A stretch of 64,000 nucleotides of DNA, from positions 155,988-219,987 of the forward strand of contig JAFLBG010000001.1 of NCBI GenBank assembly GCA_017303975.1, read 5' to 3'. Of this stretch, positions 34,705 to 42,665 are shown in pieces. The notes beneath the pieces are model-generated. The model was given only the letters and a program-made list of their open reading frames with translations, had not been told where the DNA came from and ran no database searches. Both the position numbers and the translations under genes were made by a program. Source of the stretch: Bacteroidota bacterium (GTDB lineage Bacteria > Bacteroidota > Bacteroidia > JAFLBG01). The number at the start of each line of letters is the position of its first letter. Position 1 is the first letter of the stretch.

Positions 34705-35775
34705 ATGGAAAATACGAGATACGATTACATACTAGTAGGGCAGGGAATTGCTGGGTCGGTGTTGGCGTTGTCTCTTCATAAGCAAGGTAAGCGTGTTTTG
34801 GTAATTGATGAGCCCGGATTGTCTAGCTGCTCAAAGGTTGCAGCCGGTGTTTGGAACCCCATTGTTTTTAAGCGTTTGAATAAAAGTTGGATGGCCGATG
34901 AGTTGCTGCCAGCAGCGCATCAGTTTTATACTTGGGCAGAAGGCATTGTTGATGGCTCATTTCATCACGTTATTCCTATGGTGAAATTTTTTACCGAACA
35001 GCAAGAAATTAATTTGTGGAAGAAAAAATTAAACGAAGAGGAAGGTATTTATTTAAGTAAAGTGTTTCACTCCGAATTCCACCCTGCGTTTTTTCAACAA
35101 ACACTATGCTCATCAGAGGTAGAAAAATCGGGCTTTTTGGACACAAAGTTGTTTCTGCAAAAAACACGTGCATTTCTTAGCAAAAACGATATGTTGTTGG
35201 AAGAAACAGTTGATTACTCTAAACTAAATGTACAGGCTGATACAGAAGTTTCTTACAAGCAAATAATCGCCAGCAAAATTGTTTTTTGCGAGGGGTATAA
35301 AGCGTTAGAAAATCCATACTTTCCTAAAAATGCATTTAAACTTACAAAGGGAGAAACATGCACAATTCGCGTAGAAAATTTAGATGTAGCAAAGATTGTA
35401 AATAAAGGTGTTTTCATTGTTCCGCTAGGAAGCAATAAGTATAAGGTAGGCGCTACTTATAATTGGGACAACATTGACGAAAATTCTACGAGTGAAGGAT
35501 TAGTAGAGTTAACAAATAAATTAAATAAACTGCTGTGTGTTCCTTTCGAAATACTAACACACGAGGCGGGAGTACGTCCAACAACGGTTGATAGAAGACC
35601 ATTGATTGGCGAACATTCCACCCATAAGAGTGTTTTGTTTTTTAACGGATTTGGCACAAAGGCTGTAATGCTTGTTCCGTATTGGGCTCAGGCATTTGCA
35701 GAAAATAAATTAGAAGATCGACCTTTTTATAGCGAGTGTGATATAAAAAGATTTTTTAAAGCTGGTAACCACTAA
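34705..35775 (+). CDS. FAD-dependent oxidoreductase (DAO/glycine-oxidase-like fold)
   Basis: The 356-residue protein begins with a dinucleotide-binding fold (YDYILVGQGIAGSVLALSL, then RVLVID). Near the C-terminus, GVRPTTVDRRPLIGEH and LFFNGFGTKAVMLVPYWAQ complete the FAD site as in D-amino-acid-oxidase-like enzymes. No signal peptide is seen. The substrate cannot be predicted; Bacteroidota genomes carry this subgroup as an uncharacterised single gene. A TACCTTGTGCA sequence five bases before the ATG resembles the -7 elements of the window. Confidence 0.8.
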   Translation: MENTRYDYILVGQGIAGSVLALSLHKQGKRVLVIDEPGLSSCSKVAAGVWNPIVFKRLNKSWMADELLPAAHQFYTWAEGIVDGSFHHVIPMVKFFTEQQEINLWKKKLNEEEGIYLSKVFHSEFHPAFFQQTLCSSEVEKSGFLDTKLFLQKTRAFLSKNDMLLEETVDYSKLNVQADTEVSYKQIIASKIVFCEGYKALENPYFPKNAFKLTKGETCTIRVENLDVAKIVNKGVFIVPLGSNKYKVGATYNWDNIDENSTSEGLVELTNKLNKLLCVPFEILTHEAGVRPTTVDRRPLIGEHSTHKSVLFFNGFGTKAVMLVPYWAQAFAENKLEDRPFYSECDIKRFFKAGNH

Positions 35776-35777
35776 TT

Positions 35778-35803
35778 TTTCCAAAATTTTAGAACTTTGG
35801 AAA
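35778..35803. repeat. AT-rich inverted repeat between two oxidoreductase genes
   Basis: TTTCCAAA (35778-35785) and TTTGGAAA (35796-35803) form an 8-bp inverted repeat across ten bases. No T run follows, so it is a poor terminator. It could be an operator upstream of lhgO, 36 bases away. Confidence 0.3.
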
Positions 35804-35839
35804 CGCTAACGATGTACATTAATTTAATTAGCATACAAC

Positions 35840-37069
35840 ATGAATACAACTCAAGAAAACATTTTTGATATAATTATTGTAGGAGGCGGAATTGTTGGTC
35901 TGGCTACGGCCTATAAGATAAATACAAAATATCCCACAAAGAAAATATTGGTTTTAGAAAAGGAAAAGGAAGTGGCAGCGCACCAAACGGGACATAATTC
36001 GGGAGTGATACATTCCGGGTTATACTACAAGCCGGGCTCCTATAAAGCAAAAAACTGTGTAGATGGACGCAGAGAGCTTGTCTCCTTTGCAAAAGAACAT
36101 GGTATAAAACATGATATTTGTGGAAAGATTGTTGTTGCCACCGATACTTCTGAATTGGCGCACATGAACAGAGTATTTGAAAATGGCCTAAAGAATGGAG
36201 TTGAAGGGATCGAAAAAATAGATGCTAAGCGAATAAAAGAAATAGAGCCTTATTGTGTAGGAATAGAGGGCATTTGGGTGCCATGTGCCGGAATTATTGA
36301 TTATGCGGACGTGTCTAGAAAGTATGTGGAGTTAATTAGAAGCAAATTTAATGGCAGCAAGGTGCTTACAGAGCACGAAGTAACCGGCTTTGAAAAACAC
36401 ACCAAGCACACGCATGTTATTACGCCTAAAGGAACATTTACAGGAAATTATATAATTACTTGTGCAGGCTTACAAAGCGATAGAATAACAAAGAAGGAAG
36501 GAACTCCTACAGATACTGCTATTGTTGGCTTTAGAGGTGATTATTTTGATTTGTCTGATAAAGGATTAGAAAAGGTTAAGAATTTGATTTATCCGGTACC
36601 CAATCCTAAATATCCATTTTTAGGTGTTCACTTTACTCGTATGATACACGGTGGCACCGAATGCGGACCCAATGCCGTATTTGTGTTTAAGCGAGAGGGG
36701 TATGGCAAAACGGACTTTTCGTTGCGAGATACTGTGGAAGCATTGTCGTTTGGTGGCACTTGGAAGTTTTTTGCGAAAAACATGAAGTTTGGATGGGACG
36801 AATACCGTGGCGCATTTTCAAAAAAATTCTTTTTAAAGCGCTTACGCAAACTTATCCCAACACTAGAAATGGATGACTTAAAGCCGGGAAGAGCCGGAGT
36901 ACGAGCAATGGCATTGGCTCCGGAAGGAGAAATGATTGATGATTTTAAAATTGAAGTAAATGGAAACGCAATACATGTTCTAAATGCACCTTCTCCTGCA
37001 GCTACATCATCACTTGCTATTGGAACTGCGATAGAACAAATGGCTACACAGCATTTTAATTTGGGATAA
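35840..37069 (+). CDS. lhgO: L-2-hydroxyglutarate dehydrogenase/oxidase
   Basis: The 409-residue protein has an N-terminal FAD fold (DIIIVGGGIVGLATAYKI, then ILVLEKE), followed by the family-specific AAHQTGHNSGVIHSGLYYKPGSYKA segment. CAGLQSDR and PGRAGVRAMA lie further on, and the end HVLNAPSPAATSSLAIG matches the family. It oxidises L-2-hydroxyglutarate, a by-product of central metabolism, to 2-oxoglutarate and probably passes electrons to the membrane quinone pool. It is unlikely to be functionally tied to the preceding oxidoreductase, although both run in the same direction 64 bases apart. Confidence 0.92.
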   Translation: MNTTQENIFDIIIVGGGIVGLATAYKINTKYPTKKILVLEKEKEVAAHQTGHNSGVIHSGLYYKPGSYKAKNCVDGRRELVSFAKEHGIKHDICGKIVVATDTSELAHMNRVFENGLKNGVEGIEKIDAKRIKEIEPYCVGIEGIWVPCAGIIDYADVSRKYVELIRSKFNGSKVLTEHEVTGFEKHTKHTHVITPKGTFTGNYIITCAGLQSDRITKKEGTPTDTAIVGFRGDYFDLSDKGLEKVKNLIYPVPNPKYPFLGVHFTRMIHGGTECGPNAVFVFKREGYGKTDFSLRDTVEALSFGGTWKFFAKNMKFGWDEYRGAFSKKFFLKRLRKLIPTLEMDDLKPGRAGVRAMALAPEGEMIDDFKIEVNGNAIHVLNAPSPAATSSLAIGTAIEQMATQHFNLG

Positions 37070-37144
37070 TTAAAATTTATGTCGAGCCTGAGGTTTTTCT
37101 AAAGTTCAAAGCTTTGGTAATGCACTACTAGAAAGCGCTATCGC

Positions 37145-37711
37145 TTATTTCTTCTTGCAGTAAAGGTCAGAATCTTCTATCGGATATTTTTTATCTAAGT
37201 CAACATCATTAAAGCTTTGTTGTTTACCCCAAGCAAAGTACTTCTCAAAAAATGGCAACAGTCTATTCGTTTTTATTTTTTCTAAAAAATACACTTCGTG
37301 TTCTTTTTCCTTGATACCCATTTCGTACAGCACTTTATCGTGCTCCTTAATTCCCAACGAATGAAAAAACTGCATCATTCTAAAATACTCACAAACATTG
37401 CCGCTTTCCAATCGTCCTGCAAAATAAAAGGGCATAAACCAGCCTATTATGTAGCAACTAAACGATATTAGCTTTCCTAAAATATAAAAACGCACTTCAT
37501 ATGATTTAGAAATAGGAATGTTGTATGTATTCATTATAGCCAACACTTCGCTGCGATGATTCCATTCGTCAATTTCAATTTGTCTTATGGCTTTTTTCTC
37601 TTCAACATTCTTTACTGCACCTGCATGTCCTTGATAGGCAAACGCTGCGGCCTTTTCTGCAGAATATGCTTTTTTCAGCAAATCGACAAGCTGAGGGTGC
37701 TTTAGTTGCAT
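37145..37711 (-). CDS. COQ7-like ferritin-fold di-iron protein
   Basis: I start this at the ATG overlapping the hemH stop (TAATG) rather than the TTG at 37750, giving 188 residues. It shows a COQ7/ferritin-like iron pattern: Glu19 in SAEKAAA, ExxH as Glu49-His52 in DEWNHR, an Asn/Glu-rich third helix (~100-115) and ExxH as Glu135-His138 in KEKEHEV. Hydrophobic helix ~75-100 suggests membrane association. COQ7 hydroxylates demethoxyubiquinone, but Bacteroidota generally make menaquinone, so the true substrate is open. The one-base overlap shows translational coupling to ferrochelatase. Confidence 0.75.
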   Translation of the reverse strand: MQLKHPQLVDLLKKAYSAEKAAAFAYQGHAGAVKNVEEKKAIRQIEIDEWNHRSEVLAIMNTYNIPISKSYEVRFYILGKLISFSCYIIGWFMPFYFAGRLESGNVCEYFRMMQFFHSLGIKEHDKVLYEMGIKEKEHEVYFLEKIKTNRLLPFFEKYFAWGKQQSFNDVDLDKKYPIEDSDLYCKKK

Positions 37712-38724
37712 TACGCTTGAGTTACCAATTTTTTCAAAGCCTCTATCCAAACCGGATGGTCGTTCAAACTCTCTACCAGTTGCACTTTTTCGCCACCATG
37801 TTCTTTGAAAATTTCATCGTATTCGGTGCCAATTTCATAAATTGTTTCCAAGCAATCTGCTACAAATGCAGGCGAAAAAATTAGTATTTTCTTTGCACCT
37901 TTTTCTGCAAGCTCTGCAACTACCTTATCTGAATAGGGTTTTAGCCACTTGTCATCCAACCTTGATTGAAACGTGGTGGTGTACTTCCCTTCCGGAATAC
38001 CAATGGTACGAACCAGCTGGCGTGTGGTTTCAAAACATGCAGCTCTGTAGCAATACGCATTATTCTTAGTTATCTTATTGCAGCAATCGCCCATTTGGCA
38101 GGTGTTTCCTCCGTAATGTGCAGACGCTTTTCTAATCTGTCTTTCAGGTAATCCATGGTAACTAAACACTACATGGTCATACTCTAGGTGGTTGTGTTTT
38201 TTTGCTACCTCCGCAAACGCTTGTATAAAGGGCGGAAAATCATAAAATTTATTTATAATTTTTAGTGTTGGCGTAACTTCCCATTTTTTGACAACTCGCA
38301 AAAGCTCTTCTACAGAAGAGCCCGTGCTAGATGAAGCATACTGCGGATACATAGGCAGAGCAACAATTTCAGAAACTTTTGCCTGACGTAATTTTTCTAG
38401 CGCAGATTCTAAACTTGGCTGTTGGTAACGCATTCCAAGCTCAACGACAAATTCATAGCCCAACGCCTTTTGCAAAGCATCTTTTACTTTGTTCCCATAA
38501 ATCAAAAGTGGAGAACCATCCTTAGTCCAAATATGCTTGTATAGCTTGGCTGATTTAGGTGCTCTAAAAGGAACAATAATTCCATTAACCAAAATAAATC
38601 GTCCAATGGGATTGATATCAATTACTCTAGGGTCGTTTAAAAATTGGGTGAGATATTTTCTTACATCCGAAGTAGCAGGGCTATCAGGCGTTCCAAGGTT
38701 AATTAATAATACTCCTTTTTGCAT
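37711..38724 (-). CDS. hemH: Ferrochelatase
   Basis: The 337-residue enzyme inserts ferrous iron into protoporphyrin IX, the last step of classical heme synthesis. Visible are GVLLINLGTPDSP at the N-terminus, FSYHGLPERQI with the catalytic His, and FSPAFVADCLETIYEIG with the second active-site Glu region. A cysteine-rich stretch (TCQMGDCCNK) sits where some ferrochelatases hold an iron-sulfur cluster or a loop. It lies in an operon: hypothetical gene, exonuclease (4-base gap to hemH), hemH, then the coupled di-iron protein. Confidence 0.95.
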   Translation of the reverse strand: MQKGVLLINLGTPDSPATSDVRKYLTQFLNDPRVIDINPIGRFILVNGIIVPFRAPKSAKLYKHIWTKDGSPLLIYGNKVKDALQKALGYEFVVELGMRYQQPSLESALEKLRQAKVSEIVALPMYPQYASSSTGSSVEELLRVVKKWEVTPTLKIINKFYDFPPFIQAFAEVAKKHNHLEYDHVVFSYHGLPERQIRKASAHYGGNTCQMGDCCNKITKNNAYCYRAACFETTRQLVRTIGIPEGKYTTTFQSRLDDKWLKPYSDKVVAELAEKGAKKILIFSPAFVADCLETIYEIGTEYDEIFKEHGGEKVQLVESLNDHPVWIEALKKLVTQA

Positions 38725-38728
38725 ATAG

Positions 38729-39433
38729 TTAAATTAGAGGAAACGCTATATTTTCCTGACTTATAATTTCTTCACACTTTAATTTTAAATAAAGCTGTGC
38801 AACCGTAACAGCATCTTTTTGGCAATACGTAACTATTCTATTTAAATCCTTTTGTTCGTAATATACTCGAGCTACATCACTACCATCAATGTCGTCTTTA
38901 GGCGTTGGTATACCAAATACATGAGCAAGCAAATTAAGAGAAGTGAAATTTTTATAATCGCCAAACTTCCACATATCCATTGTGTCAAGGTGTTTAACCT
39001 CCCAAGGTTTTTTACCGGAAAGGTCAAGTATGGCAGGTAGTTTAATGCCATTAATCAGCATTCTTCGGCACAAAAAAGGGAAATCAAACTCTCGGCCATT
39101 ATGTGCACACAGCATCTGATTCTCCTTGTTGTACTTGGTTTGTAGCAACTCCGAAAACTCTTTCAGTAGCTCTTTCTCATCGTCTCCATAAAAAGATTTT
39201 ACACGAATGGTTTTGTTTTTCATAACAATAGCCACAGAAATGCAAATAACTTTTGCAAACTCTGCATATATACCGGATTTTTTATATATCTCTTCCGGTG
39301 TTTCTTGCTGATTAAATCTAAATTTTGTGTCCCATAATTTTTTTGTGGCATCGGGCAACTGCTTGTATTCATAAACAATGGGAGCGGTTTCGATATCTAA
39401 AAAAAGAATGTTTTCGTAATTAAAATCAGACAT
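38729..39433 (-). CDS. Predicted 3'-5' exonuclease, PolB-like (DnaQ fold)
   Basis: The 234-residue protein has the exonuclease motifs in order: Exo I LFLDIET (~10-16), Exo II AHNGREFDFPFLCRR (~110-124) and Exo III YCQKDAVTVAQLYLKL near the C-terminus. This is the arrangement of the predicted PolB-like 3'-5' exonuclease family (PF10108), a free-standing proofreading-type nuclease of unknown pathway. It sits four bases before hemH and 29 bases after the hypothetical gene, with no clear functional link. Confidence 0.88.
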   Translation of the reverse strand: MSDFNYENILFLDIETAPIVYEYKQLPDATKKLWDTKFRFNQQETPEEIYKKSGIYAEFAKVICISVAIVMKNKTIRVKSFYGDDEKELLKEFSELLQTKYNKENQMLCAHNGREFDFPFLCRRMLINGIKLPAILDLSGKKPWEVKHLDTMDMWKFGDYKNFTSLNLLAHVFGIPTPKDDIDGSDVARVYYEQKDLNRIVTYCQKDAVTVAQLYLKLKCEEIISQENIAFPLI

Positions 39434-39462
39434 AGTTATTGTTTTTTTACTGATTAAAAACG

Positions 39463-39867
39463 TTACTTAATCATAACTCCTCTTTTGTTAAGAATAGGAA
39501 CGGTTGTAAAGTATTCTTCTTTGATTGTTTCCGCCAAAAAAATATACTTTTTATCGTACATTTTTTTATTGTGGTAAAAGCTTATCCAATACTCATTATT
39601 CAGGCCAAAAACATTTTCCATAATGGGTTCTATCTTCGAAAAACTCTTTGGTTCGATTGTATCCAGAAAATGGCGTAGTGTAGACGTTTTAATCTCTTCT
39701 CCGTCAATTTGCCCATAACCGCTGGAAGTAACCAACACGCCTTCGAGCGGCTCATTCTTTAAATTTACGAAATAAACATTCCACTCATCTTGTGCCAATT
39801 CGTTCTGTTCTTTAACTACAGCCAAAGCCACATTCTCAACTTCCGGAAACTCAATATCTTTTCGCAT
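39463..39867 (-). CDS. Conserved-looking cytoplasmic protein, unknown function
   Basis: I do not recognise this 134-residue protein. It has no signal peptide, is predicted alpha/beta, and contains DEWNVYFVNLKNEPLEGVLVTSSGYGQIDGEE and, near the end, KKYIFLAETIKEEYFTTVPILNKRGVMIK. It is the first gene of the operon leading to the exonuclease, hemH and the di-iron protein. The good codon pattern over its whole length and its place in the operon support it as a real gene. Confidence 0.7.
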   Translation of the reverse strand: MRKDIEFPEVENVALAVVKEQNELAQDEWNVYFVNLKNEPLEGVLVTSSGYGQIDGEEIKTSTLRHFLDTIEPKSFSKIEPIMENVFGLNNEYWISFYHNKKMYDKKYIFLAETIKEEYFTTVPILNKRGVMIK

Positions 39868-40091
39868 ATTGTAAAATTGCTTTTAACCGTAAATCTACAA
39901 AATGACTGTTAAATAATTCGCATTTTCTTCTGTTTGGTATTGGTAATTGTAGCTTTCTTAACGTTCTTGAATAAAAAACAAAAGATACAAGCCACTTAAT
40001 ACCAACTAGCATTGGAAAATGCACCTGTTGATGAATATCATTTTTTAGTACCTCTCTTTTTACCTAAATTTCAGCAATAAAAAAATGTGTT

Positions 40092-41054
40092 ATGGAAATT
40101 ACGCCCGAAATTGCGGAAAAATTAGATCTCCTAAATAAGAAAATTTCTTCTACTGGTCAAAGCTTTTCAGCCTACTTAGATGGATTTTTGCATGCGGATT
40201 ATTTGAATTATTGGGATTATGTAGAAGTAGATACCCTACTAACACTACAAAAGCCGCGCACAAAATTTCCGGACGAGGTTATTTTTATAATGTACCATCA
40301 AGTAACAGAGCTGTATTTTAAACTTTGTTTACATGAGTTAAAACAAATTGCAGATTCTGAAAATACCACAGCTGCTTATATGTACGAGAAGCTAAGACGC
40401 GTTAATCGTTATTTCGAAGCACTTACCAAGTCGTTTGATATTATGGTGGATGGGATGGAAAAGGAGCAGTTTTTACAATTCAGAATGTCGCTGATGCCCG
40501 CCAGTGGCTTTCAGTCGGCACAATACAGAATGATTGAAATTTACTCAACCAACTTTTTCAATCTAGTGGCAAAAGATAAGCGAGATAATTTTTCTGTTAA
40601 CCACACAGAAAAAGATATTGAGGGCATGTATGAGTTTATTTATTGGAAGTATGGAGCTACCGAATTAGCAACAGGAAAAAAGACATACACCTTACTTCAA
40701 TTCGAAGAAAAATATTCTAAGCAATTTATTGCAACAGGCCAGAATGTACTAAAATCAAATGTTTGGGCAAAATACCTTTCATTGCCGGAAAGCGAACAGA
40801 AAAATGAGAAGTTGATTTCTGCGTTAAAGCAGTTGGATGTAAACGTTAACGTAAACTGGCCACTGGTGCATTACAAATCGGCAGTGCGCTACCTACAAAT
40901 GGATCCAAAAGACATTGCCGCTACCGGTGGAACTAATTGGCAAAAGTACTTGCCTCCGAAATTTCAGAAACGAATTTTCTACCCAACAATTTGGAGTGAA
41001 CAAGAAATTGCAGATTGGGGGAAAGCCTTTATTTTAGAGGCTTTAATGAAATAG
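40092..41054 (+). CDS. kynA: Tryptophan 2,3-dioxygenase
   Basis: The 320-residue heme enzyme opens the indole ring of tryptophan to N-formylkynurenine, starting the kynurenine pathway. The substrate-site FIMYHQVTELYFK (distal His) and LLTLQKPRTKFPDE are present, as is the proximal-His region PLVHYKSAVRYL, and the ATGGTNWQKYLPPKFQKRIFYP ending is diagnostic. No other early pathway gene is nearby; the muconate-type aldehyde dehydrogenase at 30.4 kb could serve the last steps. The 224-base gap before it holds a TAAATTTCAGCA element (40065) resembling other -7 elements here, and nothing else that I recognise. Confidence 0.95.
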   Translation: MEITPEIAEKLDLLNKKISSTGQSFSAYLDGFLHADYLNYWDYVEVDTLLTLQKPRTKFPDEVIFIMYHQVTELYFKLCLHELKQIADSENTTAAYMYEKLRRVNRYFEALTKSFDIMVDGMEKEQFLQFRMSLMPASGFQSAQYRMIEIYSTNFFNLVAKDKRDNFSVNHTEKDIEGMYEFIYWKYGATELATGKKTYTLLQFEEKYSKQFIATGQNVLKSNVWAKYLSLPESEQKNEKLISALKQLDVNVNVNWPLVHYKSAVRYLQMDPKDIAATGGTNWQKYLPPKFQKRIFYPTIWSEQEIADWGKAFILEALMK

Positions 41055-41057
41055 AAA

Positions 41058-42281
41058 TCAATTAGTTTTAGAGGATGAAAATTTATCGGTAAAGTACTTT
41101 ACAGGATACCAGGCTGCTATGTATCCAATTATAAATACACTTATTAGAACATAAACTACATCCATTAGCAGTATTTTAACGGGGTAGGCCTCTACTACAA
41201 AGCCCTCGTCAAATTTTATTAAACTAAATTTTTGCTGTAAAAATACTAATAGCAATCCTAGGAAAACACCGCCAAATGCGCCTAAGAATGTGATTAGCAT
41301 CCCTTCTTTCATAAAAATACTCCTAACCATTTCTTTGTCGGCACCCATGCTCCACAAGGTTCTAACATCCTTTTTCTTGTCGAGAATTAACATGGCAATG
41401 GAACCAATTACATTGAATGTGGCTATTATCAATATAAACAAGAGAATAATAAATGTCCATAGTTTCTCGGACTTGAAAGTCTTATACAGTAATTCATTCT
41501 GTTGCTCTCTATTTTTCACCGTATATTCTTCGCCTAAATGCTGTTGTATTCTGTCTTGCAACTGCTTATCTATACTCTTGTTATCGAACCGTATTTCTAA
41601 ACTACTGGCCTTATTATCTGCATCTAGCAATTTAGCAGCAAAATCAAGCGATACAATCACATACTTATAGTCAAACTCATCATTCACCGAAAATATGCCG
41701 CTAGGAAAAGCAGGCTGTTGACTAAATCCATCTTCCGGATTGAGCTTTGCGGACAAGCCTTTTCTAGGAACATAAAACAAAACAGGCGTAAATGGGTCGC
41801 TGTTATTTATTTGTAATTGATATGCAACTCCACGCCCCAATAGACAATAGTTTGTAGCATCATCTTTAAGTATATATTCTCCTTCTTTGATAAGCGTATC
41901 AAATTGTGTAATGCGCTCAAATCGATCATCTACGGCTTTTAAGGTTGCAATGCACTGCTTATCGCCATACTTTACAAGTGCATTTTCTTCTAACACAAAA
42001 GAATAGTTAGTAAGCTCCGGCCATGCTATTAGACTTTTAATTTTAGTGTCGTCTATAGAAAATGTTTTTCCTTGTGCTGCAACAATTCGAATATCCGGGT
42101 CGAACGATTTGTATAAATCTTTTACTAAGTCTGAAATACCATTAAATGCAGACAAAACAACAATCAACGCCATAGTGCCTACCAACACCCCAATCACCGA
42201 AATAATTGAAATTATATTTATGGCATTATGCGATTTCTTAGAGAATAAATACCTACGAGCAATGAAAAATGGAAGATTCAA
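41058..42281 (-). CDS. LolC/E-like ABC transporter permease (FtsX fold)
   Basis: The 407-residue protein has one N-terminal helix (NIISIISVIGVLVGTMALIVVLSAFNG), a periplasmic domain of ~220 residues and three C-terminal helices: the LolC/E/MacB topology. It probably belongs to a lipoprotein-release or similar mechanotransmission complex with a separate ATPase, which is not in this window. It starts seven bases after rbfA on the same strand, a layout often seen in Bacteroidota, and ends three bases from the convergent dioxygenase gene without a terminator between. Confidence 0.85.
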   Translation of the reverse strand: MNLPFFIARRYLFSKKSHNAINIISIISVIGVLVGTMALIVVLSAFNGISDLVKDLYKSFDPDIRIVAAQGKTFSIDDTKIKSLIAWPELTNYSFVLEENALVKYGDKQCIATLKAVDDRFERITQFDTLIKEGEYILKDDATNYCLLGRGVAYQLQINNSDPFTPVLFYVPRKGLSAKLNPEDGFSQQPAFPSGIFSVNDEFDYKYVIVSLDFAAKLLDADNKASSLEIRFDNKSIDKQLQDRIQQHLGEEYTVKNREQQNELLYKTFKSEKLWTFIILLFILIIATFNVIGSIAMLILDKKKDVRTLWSMGADKEMVRSIFMKEGMLITFLGAFGGVFLGLLLVFLQQKFSLIKFDEGFVVEAYPVKILLMDVVYVLISVFIIGYIAAWYPVKYFTDKFSSSKTN

Positions 42282-42288
42282 AACAAGC

Positions 42289-42627
42289 TTATTTTTTTAA
42301 CAACTGATCTATTCTTTCGGCATAGTCCAACGAGTCGTCAATAAAATATTCCAACTGAGGTACAATGCGCAATTGATGCTTTACTCTATTTCCAAGAGCT
42401 TTACGTATTTGCGATGTGTTTTGCTCAATATCTTTTAACAACTTATTCTTGTCAGTCGCATTAAATAAACTTAGATAAATACGGGCAATGGATAAATCGG
42501 GAGTAACTCGTACAGTAGTAACTGTAATGAGTGGGTTTCCAAAAATAACTTTACCATCACGTTGAAACCAATCGCCAATTTCTTTTTGAACCAATCGTGC
42601 TACTTTATTTTGTCTAGTTGTTGTCAT
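42289..42627 (-). CDS. rbfA: Ribosome-binding factor A
   Basis: The 112-residue protein is a complete RbfA KH-type domain: RQNKVARLVQKEIGDWFQR at the start, PLITVTTVRVTPDLSIARIYLSLF in the centre and RKALGNRVKHQLRIVPQLEYFIDDSLDYAERIDQLL at the end. It helps mature the 30S subunit, including 16S rRNA 5'-end processing, and matters most at low temperature. A clear promoter sits four bases before its ATG. The LolC/E-like permease follows in the same operon. Confidence 0.94.
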   Translation of the reverse strand: MTTTRQNKVARLVQKEIGDWFQRDGKVIFGNPLITVTTVRVTPDLSIARIYLSLFNATDKNKLLKDIEQNTSQIRKALGNRVKHQLRIVPQLEYFIDDSLDYAERIDQLLKK

Positions 42628-42631
42628 GCTG

Positions 42632-42660
42632 TAAAGATAACAATTCGGCTTTTATAGCAA
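42632..42660 (-). promoter_or_regulatory. Promoter of rbfA: TTG-N18-TATCTTTA, near-leaderless
   Basis: The minus strand reads TTG (42660-42658), 18 bases, then TATCTTTA (42639-42632), four bases and ATG. This fits the Bacteroidota TTG / TAnnTTTG layout with one mismatch. Confidence 0.55.
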
Positions 42661-42665
42661 CAGTA

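Noticed and set aside
35778-35803. Inverted repeat as a terminator of the FAD oxidoreductase gene
   Set aside because: The stem is AT-rich and no T run follows. It is kept only as a repeat with low confidence.
37711-37750. Longer di-iron protein starting at TTG 37750, overlapping hemH by 40 bases
   Set aside because: The ATG that shares a base with the hemH stop is a classic coupled start, and the extra 13 residues add nothing to the fold.
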